From Setophaga petechia (lineage: Eukaryota > Chordata > Aves > Passeriformes > Parulidae), in contig JANCRA010000168.1 of assembly GCA_024362935.1 (NCBI GenBank), positions 496,001-560,000 on the forward strand: DNA of 64,000 nt. Reading direction: 5' to 3'. Numbering within the stretch: position 1 is the first letter of the stretch; each line of letters starts with the position of its first letter. The position numbers and the translations under genes were made by a program. The notes below the pieces were generated by a model. The model ran no database searches, was not told where the DNA came from, and worked only from the letters and a program-made list of their open reading frames with translations. Positions 10,925 through 21,821 of this stretch are shown here, piece by piece.

Positions 10925-11488
10925 CTTCTCTCGATCGGTTTTCTGCTCGACTTTTCACTCGCTCCACATCCCATTCTCCCTCTCACACTGACTCTACTCC
11001 TGTCCCGTCCCATCCCATCCCGTCCGTGTTCCGCCTCTCCCAGCCCGGCTGATGCCGCGTCCTGCATGGCGCCCCTCGGTGGGGCCGCCCCGTTCCCGCC
11101 CCTGCCTGGCCCGCCGTGGTTCCACCTGGGCCGGGCTCTCTCCGTCCTGGCTGTGGTGCCGCTGGAAGAGCCGCTCGCTCTGGTGCTGGCAGAGCAGCGT
11201 GGTGTTTTGACTGTGCCCGGTACGGACTCTGGCCAGGCCCCGGCCCAGGCCCCAGCCCCGAACGAAGCCCCTGCCACGGTTCCGCTTGCAGCCGCCCCGC
11301 TGGGGCCCAGCTCCTGCCCCGTGGCCAACAGCGTGGCCGGCAGCTTCCCCGCTCCAAGCTTCGCTGCTCGCCAGCTCGGCCACCGGCCCCAAGCCGACGC
11401 AGCCCAGGATGGCCCAGCAAGCAGCAGCGCGTTGGGCAGGCTGGTGCCCCGGGCAGAAGAGCGGGAGCGCGGTGCCGCCCACATGGGC

Positions 11489-13776
11489 AGAGAAGCCTCC
11501 CCTGGAGCAGCTCTACCGGGAGAACCCATGCTGGTCAGCAGCAGCTGCGGCAGCATTTACTCCAGGACCCAGCTCGCCGATGGCGCCCCGGGAAGAGACG
11601 GGGCTGGCTCAGAGGGCGGCAGCAGACGATGAGCTGACCTTGCCGCCAGCCTTGGCTCGCAGGCGGCCATCAAGCGAGTGTCCCGGGAGCGCATCTCGCA
11701 GTGTGGTGGGGTGTGAGCGGGCCCAGCAGGAGGAGCTGGTGGGGCATGCCAGGCGGGGCTGAGGCGAGGCCCGGCAGGGTGGCAGCCGGAACGCTGCGAG
11801 GGCAGCGAACATGGAGTGAGCGGGGGTCGCGCAGCGCCCCGGGCCGGGTCATGGCAAGCCGCGGCAGGGCTGGGCAGGGGCTGCCCGAGGCGCAGAGCAG
11901 CATCGGCCCCGCTGACGGCATCGCGGTCCCCCGCAGCGCAAGGGCGCCCTTGTGCCCCTGGAGCTGGGGCTGCTGTGGAAGGTGTCGCGGCCTGGCTTCC
12001 GCAGCGTCATGCGGCTCCTGGACTGGTTCGATGTGCCCGAGGGCTTCGCGCTGCTCATGGAGCATCTGCAGCGCTGTCAGGACCTCTGGTAATTCCTGCA
12101 CGAGCGGCGGTTCCTGACAGAGCCCGTGGCGGGGGCTGTTCCGCCAGGTGCTGGAGGCCGTGCGGTGCTGCAGCAGCTGCGGCGTCCTGCACTGCCACAT
12201 CAAGGCCGAGAACGTCCTCGTCGACCTGGCCACAGGCAAGGCGAAGCTCATCAACTTCGGGTGCGGCACCATCCTCCGTGTAGTATATGGTAGAGATAAT
12301 TCATGCTATTTATGTATAAAATATTGTAAAGTCCAAGCTATGTCTTTGACCACCTCAGGTGGGAGCAGAGTCTTATTTTTATTCAATTAGTTTCCAGAAA
12401 ACGTTAAGATAATATCAAGTCTGTTAACGAATGAATGAAACCTTCCCAGGCTGTGATCACAGACTTCCCTGGAATGTCTGGGCCACTCAAGAGTGATCTG
12501 CACCTGGGAGATTGCATCTACCACGCTCAAGCACCAGCGCTTCACCAGCAGCACCTCTGCTACAGGTGAATACGGACTCTTCCAAAGTGTTCAGACAACC
12601 ATCTAGACACCTGGACTTACTTTTGTCTATCCCTGCACATGTATGGTCCCAGTTCTACATGTGAAGGGACACAAAGGAACATTCGGTCATTTCTGCCTCA
12701 GGCAGAATAAACTGTATATAAGCTCACTGCATGAAGCAGGTGGGGTGAACCACTGGGGAGACCCTGACACTTTGTTGGTCAGATCCAGGTTCACCCAGCG
12801 CCAATCCCGGGGTTGACGCCGTGGCAGTGATAGTTTTTTTCTATATTGAAATTCTATTTTGTTGACGATCTAATAAATCTTTGCTAAAATTTTCTTATAA
12901 ATTTGTCTTCCGATTTGATCATTTATAACACTCCAGGACACGTTCTACACTCAGATGTCAGGTAAGCCCAAAAGCCAGGGCCCAGCCAGGCAGCAGAGGT
13001 TCCCCCTTGGCTGGCAGAGTGGAAAGAGGGAGGGAAGGAAGGAGGGGGAATCCTTCTTCAGCCAGTTGCTTTTTGGCAGGGCAGGGGCTGGCTGTTGTGG
13101 AATGGGAGCTGGCTGGGAGGGAGGGAAGGAGGGAGCAGCATGGGCCTGATGAGCTGTGCCCGTGTCCCATAGGAATGCTGGAGTACAGCCCACTGGAGTG
13201 GATCCTCTTTGGCTGCTACCATGGCCAGCCAGCCACCATCTGGTCCCTGGGCATCCTGCTCTATGAGCTGGTCTGTGGGCACCTGCCTTTCCACACCAAT
13301 GAGGACATTGTCCAGGGCCAGCTCTTCTTTCCACCCCGGGTGTCTCAAGGTGGGGATGGTGCCTTCAAGGCACGAGGGGAAGAACAGGGTTGGGAGGGGC
13401 AGCTGGCACATAAGCATCCTGCTCTTGCAGCTGGTGAAGAGGAGCATCTCCTGGGCTTAGCTTGAGGAGGTGGGACCTGTGCCTCTGTGCTGGTGTCCTC
13501 CACAAGAGAGGATCGATAGGAAGCTTTTGGGTGCAGCTCTGAGCACTCCTGGTGTGGCCTGGGCACTCTGGAATGTGGGAGAGCATGGACAGGAGCCTTG
13601 TCCTGCTGAGCGGCGGTTTCTGGTTTCTCTCGGCAGAGTGCCAGCACCTTATCAGGTGGTGTTTATGCATGGACCCCACAGACAGGCCATCACTGGAGGA
13701 GCTTTTTGAGCATTCTTGGCTGCAGGAGTCCTGCCTGGCCCAGGAGACAGCAGAGATGCATCCCTGTGCACAGTAG
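11489..13776 (+). pseudogene. PIM-like serine/threonine kinase pseudogene split by a solo LTR
   Basis: Exon remnants in PIM order. 11489-11590: N-lobe glycine-loop region (PPLEQLYRE, then SCGSIYSRTQLADGAP). 11663-11706: AIKRVSRERIS with the ATP-site Lys. 11937-12278 plus 12935-12961: RLLDWFDVPEGFALLMEH, the catalytic loop, [11 protein letters not shown], then DTFYTQMSG. 13173-13349: EYSPLEWILFGCYHG and WSLGILLYELVCGHLPF. 13637-13776: [20 protein letters not shown] to a stop. Later donors and acceptors are canonical. Defects: TAA at 12090-12092, an apparent two-base deletion near 12129, catalytic-loop HRD replaced by HCH, DFG replaced by NFG, decayed glycine loop and an LTR inside the kinase exon. 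PIM kinases are constitutively active cytosolic kinases, expanded in songbirds. This copy cannot encode an active enzyme. 10925-11488 may be its old 5' exon but is not clearly alignable. Confidence 0.85.
12279..12930 (+). mobile_element. Solo ERV LTR inserted in the PIM-like kinase exon
   Basis: It starts TGTAGTATATGG and ends TTTATAACA, giving TG...CA termini over 652 bases. It is flanked by CTCCG (12274-12278) and CTCCA (12931-12935), a 4-5 base target duplication, and removing it restores kinase codons across the join. TATATAA at 12715-12721 and AATAAA at 12872-12877 have the expected order for a plus-strand LTR. No internal retroviral genes remain, so it is a solo LTR formed by recombination. 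Its sequence differs from the LTR in the array units. Confidence 0.85.
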
Positions 13777-13957
13777 GATCCAGGAGCCCAGCAAGGTGCA
13801 GCGTCACATGTCTCGTGGCGCTGGAAGAAAACCCCGGAGTGTTTCCCTGCGGCCGCAGTGCGGAGGAGAGAGCGCAGCTGAGGAGATGCTTCCGCTGGTC
13901 CCCGTGAGCTGTGGAGGGAGCAGCTCCGTGCTGCCCGTCCTGTTGGAGAAGTGGTGG
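13777..13957. other. Spacer between two PIM-like remnants
   Basis: Probably 3' UTR and flank of the first PIM-like pseudogene. No further feature seen. Confidence 0.35.
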
Positions 13958-14870
13958 CCGTGTGGTGAAGGTGCCAGACTGGGACAGGGGAAACATCCCC
14001 CCGCAGCTCAATGGCATCGTGATGTCCCCGCAAGCCAAGGCACAGCTGGTGTGTTCTTCTGGAGCACGACGTGGAGCTGGGAACACCATCCTGGAGCTGG
14101 CGGCTGGCGGGGCAGAGCCCATTGGCTTTGGCTGCGGCCCCTGCCTGGAGGACACGCTCTGCGCCCCGATGGAATCAAGATGAGTCCCCAGCCGGCACAG
14201 GGCCGGGGGGATGCTGGTGCTTCCAGGCACGGCAGGGCTCGGCCTGGCCACACGCTGGAGGTTCCCCACTCGGCGGCGCTGGGGAATGTTAATTTTTCCG
14301 CCGGCTGCCGAGCTGCTTTTTGGTGGGACAAGGGACGGATGTTGTGGAAGGGGAGCCGGCTCCTGGCCTTGCTGACAGCTTCGGCCAGCCAGCCTGGCAC
14401 GGGTTGAGGTGGGGGCTGCCAGCCTGACAAAAGCATCCATCCATGTGGATGGGGGGCGGTAGAGGGAGACGGTTTCTGAAGCTGTGCTCCAGCTGGTCTG
14501 CTCTGCAGGCCCTTGAGGAAGGGGTGCGTTTATGGGCAAAAAAGGTGGGGATTTTCCCCACCCCTGGACAGGTTAAATTCTCACATAGAGTGGTCAAACC
14601 CTCTTAAGGCCTGTGAAACGGTGACAGGCTTTGCGCTTTTTCTTGTTTCCAGGTCTTGTTTTGAATTGACTTTCATGCAATTGTTCTTTGTTTTTCCCAG
14701 GAGGATTACACCTGGTGCCCGGACCGGACGGGGAAGCGACTGCAGCATCTGTGGAGCGCGTCCAGTGCCAGCGCTACCCCAGGGACCACGGTCTGCAGGG
14801 ACAGCCCCTTCCAGAAGGACAAGGACCTGGTGTGGGATCAGCTCGTCTCCTGGCAGCAGCTCTCCAGAGG
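13958..14870 (+). pseudogene. Second, highly decayed PIM-like kinase remnant
   Basis: 14090-14180 reads ELAAGGAEPIGFGCG then LEDTLCAPM, aligning with the [15 protein letters not shown] / DTFYTQM segment of the first copy; the DFG Asp is Gly here. The following intron-like sequence shares the GCTTTTTGG...GTTGTGGAA...GGGAGC blocks with the intron at 13060-13110. After an acceptor-like TTTTTCCCAG at about 14690-14700, 14701-14870 ends with VCRDSPFQKDKDLV, matching the PIM segment before the FF(R/P)..VS motif. The part from 13958 (VPDW...) is a weaker match. No intact frame. The array begins about 90 bases beyond its last recognisable codon. Confidence 0.6.
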
Positions 14871-15043
14871 TGGGCACCCGGCTCCACAGCTCAGCTGGCA
14901 GAAGGGCTCCGGGCAGGCAGCAGCGGGCACACAGGCATCCCACTCTTGCAGCCCCCATTTAGAATGGGGCTTCTGGGGGCAAGCTGGAGGAATCTGGGCA
15001 TGTCCAGCCTTTCTCCTCCTTCTTCTTGGCCTCCATCTTCTTC

Positions 15044-15330
15044 TGTGATGCTGGCACTTTTAGATTGGTTTAGAGTAGAAGCTCACTGTCTAACATAGAT
15101 GATAGGTATTGGAAAGTAATTGTAAATATTGTACACGTAGTTGTTTTTAGTATAAAAGATAACACCGCCCCAGGGCAGGCAGAGTGCCTTAGACTGTCTT
15201 GCTAAGCAGACCTTGGCAGGACAGGAGAAAGAATTTTATAGACGCGATACAATAAACAACCTTGAGATGCAGAAATCAAGAGCTCTGGCTCCTTCTTTGA
15301 CCGCCGGGCTGGGAAAAGAGACTTTCTAAC
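15044..15330 (+). mobile_element. ERV LTR in unit 1
   Basis: LTR-like segment starting TGTGATGCTGGCACTTTTAG. TATAAAA at 15151-15157, AATAAA at 15251-15256, then the R/U5-like stretch with GGCTCCTTCTTTG and GGGCTGGGAAAAGAGAC. It resembles songbird ERVK-type LTRs as I recall them. No internal genes lie beside it. Terminal CA and target duplication are not clear, so edges are approximate. It has the same orientation as the MROH-like gene about 1.4 kb downstream. Confidence 0.7.
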
Positions 15331-16739
15331 TTCTCTCGTGGTCACTCTGACCAGCTAGAGACCCCAAGAGCATGAGTCCGTAAGACAAAATATTGAAGAA
15401 TTGGCTCCAAAACATAAATATCCTTGTTGGCCGTGTCTTCTTGGCCAATAAATCCTTCAAAGCTCTTGTAACTACAAGTCTTGTGGCCCTGTGAACCATG
15501 CGGTGGAGATGTGAGCCAAACTCACCCTTCCTGTCTATGTGGAGGAGAAGAAAAAGCAATGGCATCATCTAAAAAACTCAGAGGTCCGCTCTCTAGCTCG
15601 TTCCAACTCCTTCAACTCCCTCCAAGTGTCATTTAGCTACAAATAGATGACAAGGACTCTTAGTGCTGGCTCTTTGACTCCAGAGCAGCTGCTTTAGAAT
15701 CTTTCATATAAGCCTGTCTAGTTGTGTGCCAGAAATGTATCATTTTAAGAAACGTTCCCAACTGACTTGAATGGAGGGAGGCTCGTTTGAAGGGTGCTTG
15801 AGGAGAAAGGCTCCTGGAAGAGATCTGGGCTTTGGCCTAGCTGTGTCCCCTGCTGATTGTGAAGTGTGCCATCAGCTGCAGGGCTTTGTGGGCTAAAAAC
15901 ATCATCGAGTCACTTGGACTTGCTCTTTTTTGCCTATAGAAGCTGGACCCACTTTCAGGGCAAATTTGGAGACCTCATCCATGGGTGGACGGACCACCTA
16001 GGACTTTCCAACTGCTGGGAATGGTTTTCTAGGTCTCTGGTGTAAAAGGGGCTGCCCAGCAACTGTGGATCTGTAAGATGGTAATTGCCTTGGTTTGAAA
16101 AGAGAGATGTCTGCTCAGGAAAGCAGAAGCCTTGTCTGAAATGGAAAATGTAAATCCCCTCCCTTCAAATGATTCTCATGTAGAAATTCAAATGCTCTCG
16201 GGGTAAGATATGGGGATAGGACTGAGCCCGCAGAGCCAGGCGGTGTTTGCTGATGGTCTGAGCCCTTCCTAAAGATCCTGTCAGGCTGGCTTAGACACCT
16301 GGGGCCAGGGATTCCTTCCAGCCTGGGCCACTCTGGCTGGGCTGGGGGCGGCCCCAGGGCAGGAGGCAGTGTGTGCAAGGGCCCTGGATGTCACGCTGCA
16401 GCACGGTCAGCGTGCCATGGAACGGAACCCGGTGTCCAAGGCCCCTTTGTGACACGTGGGAAATAGAAGCTTGCCCGGGTGCTGGCAACACGCAAGGGGG
16501 CACAACGGGACAGAGTGGTGCCGTGAGGAGCCCCCGCACAGTGCACTCGCTCCCGTCTGACCCGGAGCTTCTCTGTGCCATTGTTCCTGCAGCTGAGCTC
16601 GAGGCCTGAGCACAGCACTCGGTGACCCGTGGCCTTCCCAGGCTTCTCTTCTTCAGCTGCCCTCAAGGGCAGAGAGTGGCACTTGGTGCCCCAGAGCTTT
16701 CCCAAGGCATCTCCCCTGCAAGTAGCTCCAGGCACAGAC

Positions 16740-19700
16740 ATGGAGCAGAGACCCCCGAGAGTGCCCAAGCTGGCCTGGGTGCAGGAGGAGGAGGAGGAGG
16801 AGGAAGAAGGCCCTGCAGCTGCCCCGGCACAGGAGACTGATGAGGTGGTGCCATTCCATCCACCGCAAGAGGGTGAGTGGCAGAGCTGGGCCGCAGGGCT
16901 GGAGCCTGCAGCCAACTTGGCCCCATGCCTTGCCACGCCATGCCATGCCATGCCATGCCATGCCATGCCCTGGGGAAATACCCACGGACAGGATGGAAGT
17001 GGGGCCGGGCAGACACCCCGCAGGGGCCGTGCTCCGGGGCTCTCCCTGCCTGGGCAGCGCAGGGCTGGCCTGTGTTCTCCGGCCTCTGCCGCAGCCCCTC
17101 AGCTCTGGCTGCACTCGCTCTTTGCCAGATGCAGCCCTGGAGCGCACACAAGAGCAGGAGTCCAGCCGTGGCCGCTTCCGCAGCACAGCACAGGTACCTG
17201 CAGCCACCCCCACCTGGGCTGGGCCTGCTGTCCCTGCTCAGCCCGGCACCGTGTGTGCAGCACTCCATGCAACATCCCCGGCTTCCTGCCCTTCTCCTAC
17301 AGCTCGTTTGCGACTTCATCAGGAGCATTCGGCAGGAAGAGACCAGCACCATGGGCACTGGGCTCAGAGCTCACTCCGAGCTCCTCCATCATGAGACCAG
17401 TGCCGCCCTGCTGGATTTGCTCCTGGAGAAGGGTGTTGCCAGGCCACAACAAGTGAGCAGCCTGGGGCCGGGCTTCAATTTCCCCATGAGTCCTGTGGCT
17501 TCCCCAGCCACGCCTGCTGGTCCCTGGGAGCCTCTGAGGCCATGGCAGCGCACTGGCAAGGGAAGCACTTCTCTGGGGACCCTGGGGACATTGCTCCCTC
17601 TGGCAGCTTTCCAAGTCTCCCCGTGCCTTCTCCAGGTGCCCGCCATGGTGAGGTTCATCCATCAATGGCTCACGGCCGATGATTCTGCCGAGCACAGGCT
17701 GGACAAGGCCCTGCTGAATCTCACCAGAGCACAGCCGGGTGACGCAGTCGTGACGCTCCTGCGTGTGGCCCCGTCCTGTGACAGGTATGGGACCCACGTG
17801 CCCAGAGGGCTCACGCCTCCCCAGCCCGTCAGCCTGACCACCTGGCCCAGGTGTGTGACCAACAGAGAGTTCCAGGGCCCTCTGGCTGCTGCCTTCCCCA
17901 GCCCTGGCACGTCAGCCCCCCAGCCTGCTGCCATGCTCCCTTGCCGCCCCTCAGGGCTCTCTCCTCACAGGGCTGGGCTGCCTGGCTGCTGCTGGCAAGG
18001 GCCAGTGGGCAGAGGCAGCGCCGGCAGTCAGCCCGGGCCCCCAGGGATGCCCAGGCCACAGTGCCGTGTCTGAGACCCCCCTGAGACATAGCTCTAACCC
18101 CGCAGAGCTGCCATCGCCATGTGGAAGACCATCATGTGCTCGTCCAGGACTGCGGAGCCGGCGCTGCTGATCCTCCTGGATGTGCTGGGGAGCTGGCCAG
18201 AGCACAGCACATGCACCTCCGATGGGGACAAAACGGGTGTCTTTGGCCTGGCTGTGAGTTTCTGCAAGTGGCCTTTGCTGGTCCCAAGGCCGCCTCCCAG
18301 CAGCTCTCCATCCTCCTTCCCCCACTGCCTCTCCCTGCCTCAGGTGCTGGCCTGAAACCTGGCCCAGTAGCAGCTCCAGGCCCACCAGGCCCTGTGCTCC
18401 CCCGGCCAAGGTCTCTGCGGGCCTCTCCCTGCCACGCTCGGGCCCTGCCACACGGACACCTGGGCACTGAGCGCTGTCTCGAGGGGCTTTGTCCTTTGCA
18501 GGCAACTGTGGTGATGTGGAAGATCCTTCAGGAGCCCCATGTCCTACGTGCAGTGAGGCCGTATTTCCCCCGCCTATTTGTGCATCTGCTCTTCCAAGTG
18601 TTCTTCAGCACAGAAGAGACGCCAGAGGAGTTCGAAACCTTCTGGAAGGAATGCCTGGAAGAGCATGGCCTTACCACCAGCCCCAACAGGTGCTCCATGC
18701 CACTCCCCATGTCCCTGCCACGTGGCATGCAAAGGAGCCAGTGCTGCAGTGTGACCTGGGCTTTGCTGCGCACACAGGTTTGCATTGCAGACCCTGAAGT
18801 CCCTGCTCTGCCAAAAGCAGTACAAGGATGTGGTGGTGTCAGTGGAACGCAAGCGTGGCTGGGACACGCTGCTCTGTGCTGACACCCGCCACTACGCCGC
18901 GGGTCTGCTGGCCAGGTGAGACTCCCTTTCTCCCCCTTGCTCCCAGCATTTGTGCCCTGTGCCCGGGCTGTCCCACACAGTCCCTGTGGCCCTGGGACAC
19001 AGGGCCTTATCACTGAGGGACGGCCAAGCAGACTGGAAAAGGCTGGGAGGGGAGAGAGCACAGCAGAAGACACCTCCCAAAGGGCCCAGGTCCCCTTGCA
19101 GGATGGTGGTGAAAGACCACCAGGCTCTGTGAGCCTGTCCTTGGAGAGGTTTGCTCAGGTTCCTGGTCCCTTTTCCGGCCTCCTAGGGAGATGCGCCGTG
19201 CTTGTCTTCGGTTGTGTTCCAGTATTGCACTCCACCTCCTCCGGCTGCTCAGCACACAGGAGCCACACTGGGATCTGCCCGCCCTGGCGTTCCTTGTGGA
19301 GGTGAGCCGGGTGTCCAGCGCTGCCTGGCTGAGCTGCCTCCCAGCTCTCTGCCCTCTCGTCGCCGCAGCCGCCTGGGACGGTGCCTGCGCCCTGTGCGGC
19401 TGCTGCTGCTGCTGCTGCTGCCTGGGCCCGGCCCTGTGCGGCTCCGGGCTCCTGCCGGCCGGCTCCCCCGTCACAGCCCCCTCCTGTGCCTTTCAGGTCC
19501 TCGAGTGCCTGGATTCCAGTGAATGTGGTGACAGTGTTGTGCAGGTCTCTTCAAGGTACCTGCAGAGCGAGTGCAGGGAGAGGCGTCGCCTGGCGCTCAG
19601 GGCCCTTCTCGAGCTCATTGGTGATCCCTCAATGGTGAGAAGGGGGCGGTGGCTGAAGCTGCGCTGGGAACGCAGTCACTTGGTCTTGCCTGGGCTTCGG

Positions 19701-21821
19701 GCGCTGGGGCAGCTGCTTCCAGCTCTCCTGCTTCCTGCTTCAGCTGCCCAAGTGCTTCGGGACAGGCCTTTGGCCTCTGGGCCCTGCAGCAGCAGGGTGG
19801 CGTTTCACAGACTTGTGTTCCGCACAGGCCGAAAGAATGTGGAGCCTGACCAAAAGCCTCATGGACCTACTGTGGGACAACGATGCAGAGATAGTTGGGA
19901 TGACACTCATCACACTCAGCTTTATATTCCTGCACAAACACATGCTGATGTCAACCCCCATTGCCCTGCAGCTGGCTGAGGCGCTCCTGCAACTCTTTGA
20001 CCACGTAAGGCTCTGTGCCCCCAGCCACAGCCACTGGGTGCTGCCTGGAAACTGTGTGCCCTGTGCATTTCCAGCCTGTGCCCAGGTGGGCCTGGAGGAG
20101 CCAATGCTGAGGTATTTTTTCCTTTTTTTTCATCTAGGATAATAGCCAGGTACGGCTGCTCTCCATAAAACTCTTCCGAGACATGATGGAGTACTTGGAA
20201 GACAGAGAAAAACCTTTGGAAAGCCCTGTGCAACAGAGCCTGCTTCCATTCTTCTTGCACTGCAATGACGAGAATCAGCGTGTGGCAGAGGTGAGGACTT
20301 GTGGGCTGCTGCTGTCCCCCTGGCAGGGGGCTCGGCTGCCTCCTGCCCTGTGCCTGCTGCACTGCAGCCACCTCCAGGCCTTGGCAAGGGGACGCGGGTC
20401 CCGTGCCCTGGGCTGTGGGGCCATCTCCACGTCTCTGCTGCTCTCCAGGCTTCTCAGGAAACGCTGCTTTGTGCGGTCAAGTTCCTGAAGAGGAGGGATC
20501 TCAAAAAGCTGGTGAAGGAGCAGAAATTGTGGAAGTTCAGCAAGCACCTGGTAAGGAGGAGCGAGAAGCCCCAGCCTCAGGCTGGAAAAGGCCCCTGAGA
20601 GCGGTGCTAAAGTGTGCGGGGCTGGCAGCTGTGCCCCTGCCCGCTGCTGCTGCAGCCAGAGGCCGCGGGGGCTCTTCTCCAGGCTCCCGTGGGCCCGAGC
20701 CGGGTGCCCATGGAGCCCGGCCCGGCGGGGCTGCGGGGCGGCACCGCGGCTCCCCGGGCAGCAGCCGGCCCGCTGCCCCCTCCCCTCGGGAGCCCTTGGC
20801 CAGCGGCTGCTGGCCGCGCCTCAGGGCTGTGCGGCAGGGGAGGCCGGGGCTGGGCGCAGGCAGCGCCCGGCCCAGGGGCTGAGCCCGGGCCAACCCTTCC
20901 CTCCTGCCGCTCTCCGCAGCTGGCAGAGGACAGGAGCCGAGCGGCCGAGCACCTGCGCCAGGCCCTGCGCTACCTGGAGAGCCCACAGGAGCCCCTGCGA
21001 GAGGCGGCCATCACGTTCATGGGTGAGCCACGAGCCCCAGCTCCCTCCTCGGCCCGCCGCAGCTCGGCCCCGGCCCCGCCTGCTGCCCCGGCAGCGCCAG
21101 CCGGGCCCGGCGCCGTGGAGCCCCGCCTGGCCTGGCCATTGCTGCTGCCGCCCTCTGGCAGCCGCGTCCTGGGCCGGCAGCGTGCGGCAAGGGCCGGGCT
21201 GAGCCCTGCCGGGCCAGCAGCCTGTGTGGCCACAGCGCCGGCAGCGCCGCTGGCAGGGAGCTGTGCCGCTGGGGCCGTGACAGGCTCTGTGTTCACAGGG
21301 ATGGCCGGGCGGCACCTGACGGGGCAGCGGCAAGAGCTGCAGCTGATCTGCGCTGGTGAGCGAGGGCAGCGGACTGACAGCGCGGGCTGACAGCGCGGGG
21401 AGAGCTGCAAGCCCTGCCCCGGCTGCGAAGGGCTCTGCTCCCGGGGACAGAGCACACTGAGCTTTCCGGGCCATTGGTGGCCAGCAGCTTCGGGCTGATC
21501 CCCTTGCTCCCTGCTCCCTCCTGGCCATGGCAAGAACCGGCTGGGATGACCCCGGCAGGGGGCTCTCCTCGGCTCCCCACAGATCCGGCTCTGACCGTGG
21601 CTCTGTTCCTCTCTCTTGCAGCCCTTGAAGACAAAACAAATGACATCAGCCTCGCCGTCGGAAGCCTGGCAATTCAAACACTGTGCATCCTCAAGTCAGG
21701 AGAGCGGGCTCCCATCTCCAGGTTCCAGTGGCTCCAAAATCACCTGCGCAGGGCATGGAAGACACGGCCTCGTCTCTCACGGCTCGGCTGCCTGCCCTGT
21801 CGGAGCTCCGTGGAGAGCTGA
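16740..21821 (+). CDS. Maestro heat-like repeat (MROH) family protein, copy 1, 15 exons
   Basis: Coding exons: 16740-16872, 17129-17193, 17303-17452, 17636-17784, 18106-18253, 18502-18689, 18778-18915, 19187-19301, 19497-19634, 19828-20004, 20138-20290, 20449-20550, 20920-21022, 21299-21355, 21622-21821. All introns are GT/AG and the frame is open for 671 residues. The ATG has G at -3 and +4, and an in-frame TGA lies upstream at 16623. An acidic N-terminus (eight Glu at 16-23) is followed by helical, Leu-rich HEAT-like repeats, for example [12 protein letters not shown] (117 on), [16 protein letters not shown] (near 225-240), [12 protein letters not shown] (278-289) and [17 protein letters not shown] (near 468-484). 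There is no signal peptide or membrane segment. HEAT repeats make scaffold solenoids; the biochemical role of this family is poorly known. Variant residues: Arg62, Ala319, Thr584. Upstream noncoding exons are possible but unproven. Confidence 0.85.
16951..16970. repeat. Variable ATGCC pentanucleotide repeat in intron 1 (unit 1 copy)
   Basis: A run of ATGCC after ACGCC around 16940-16970. Copy number by unit is 6, 5, 5, 6, 8, 8. The other copies lie near 24980, 33052, 41117, 49168 and 57229. Confidence 0.9.
19399..19420. repeat. Variable CTG trinucleotide repeat in intron 8 (unit 1 copy)
   Basis: Run of CTG inside the intron between exons 8 and 9. Copy number by unit is 7, 9, 9, 7, 7, 7. It is intronic in the spliced model, so the poly-Leu, poly-Cys and poly-Gln frames across it are not expected to be translated. 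Confidence 0.9.

Noticed and set aside
10787..11632. 281-codon frame with a poly-Ala run upstream of the PIM-like region
   Set aside because: Runs through the GCA repeat and past the P-loop segment with no supported start; overlapping frames on both strands are equally open, so it is composition-driven, although part may be an old PIM 5' exon.
15038..15336. Six-base target duplication around the array LTR (TTCTTC against TTCTCT)
   Set aside because: Only four bases agree and the LTR end lacks a clear CA, so I do not claim a target duplication.
15326..15568. 80-codon minus-strand frame repeated identically in all seven units
   Set aside because: Conservation is explained by the recent duplication of the whole unit. 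It overlaps the LTR end, has no recognised domain and no independent evidence.
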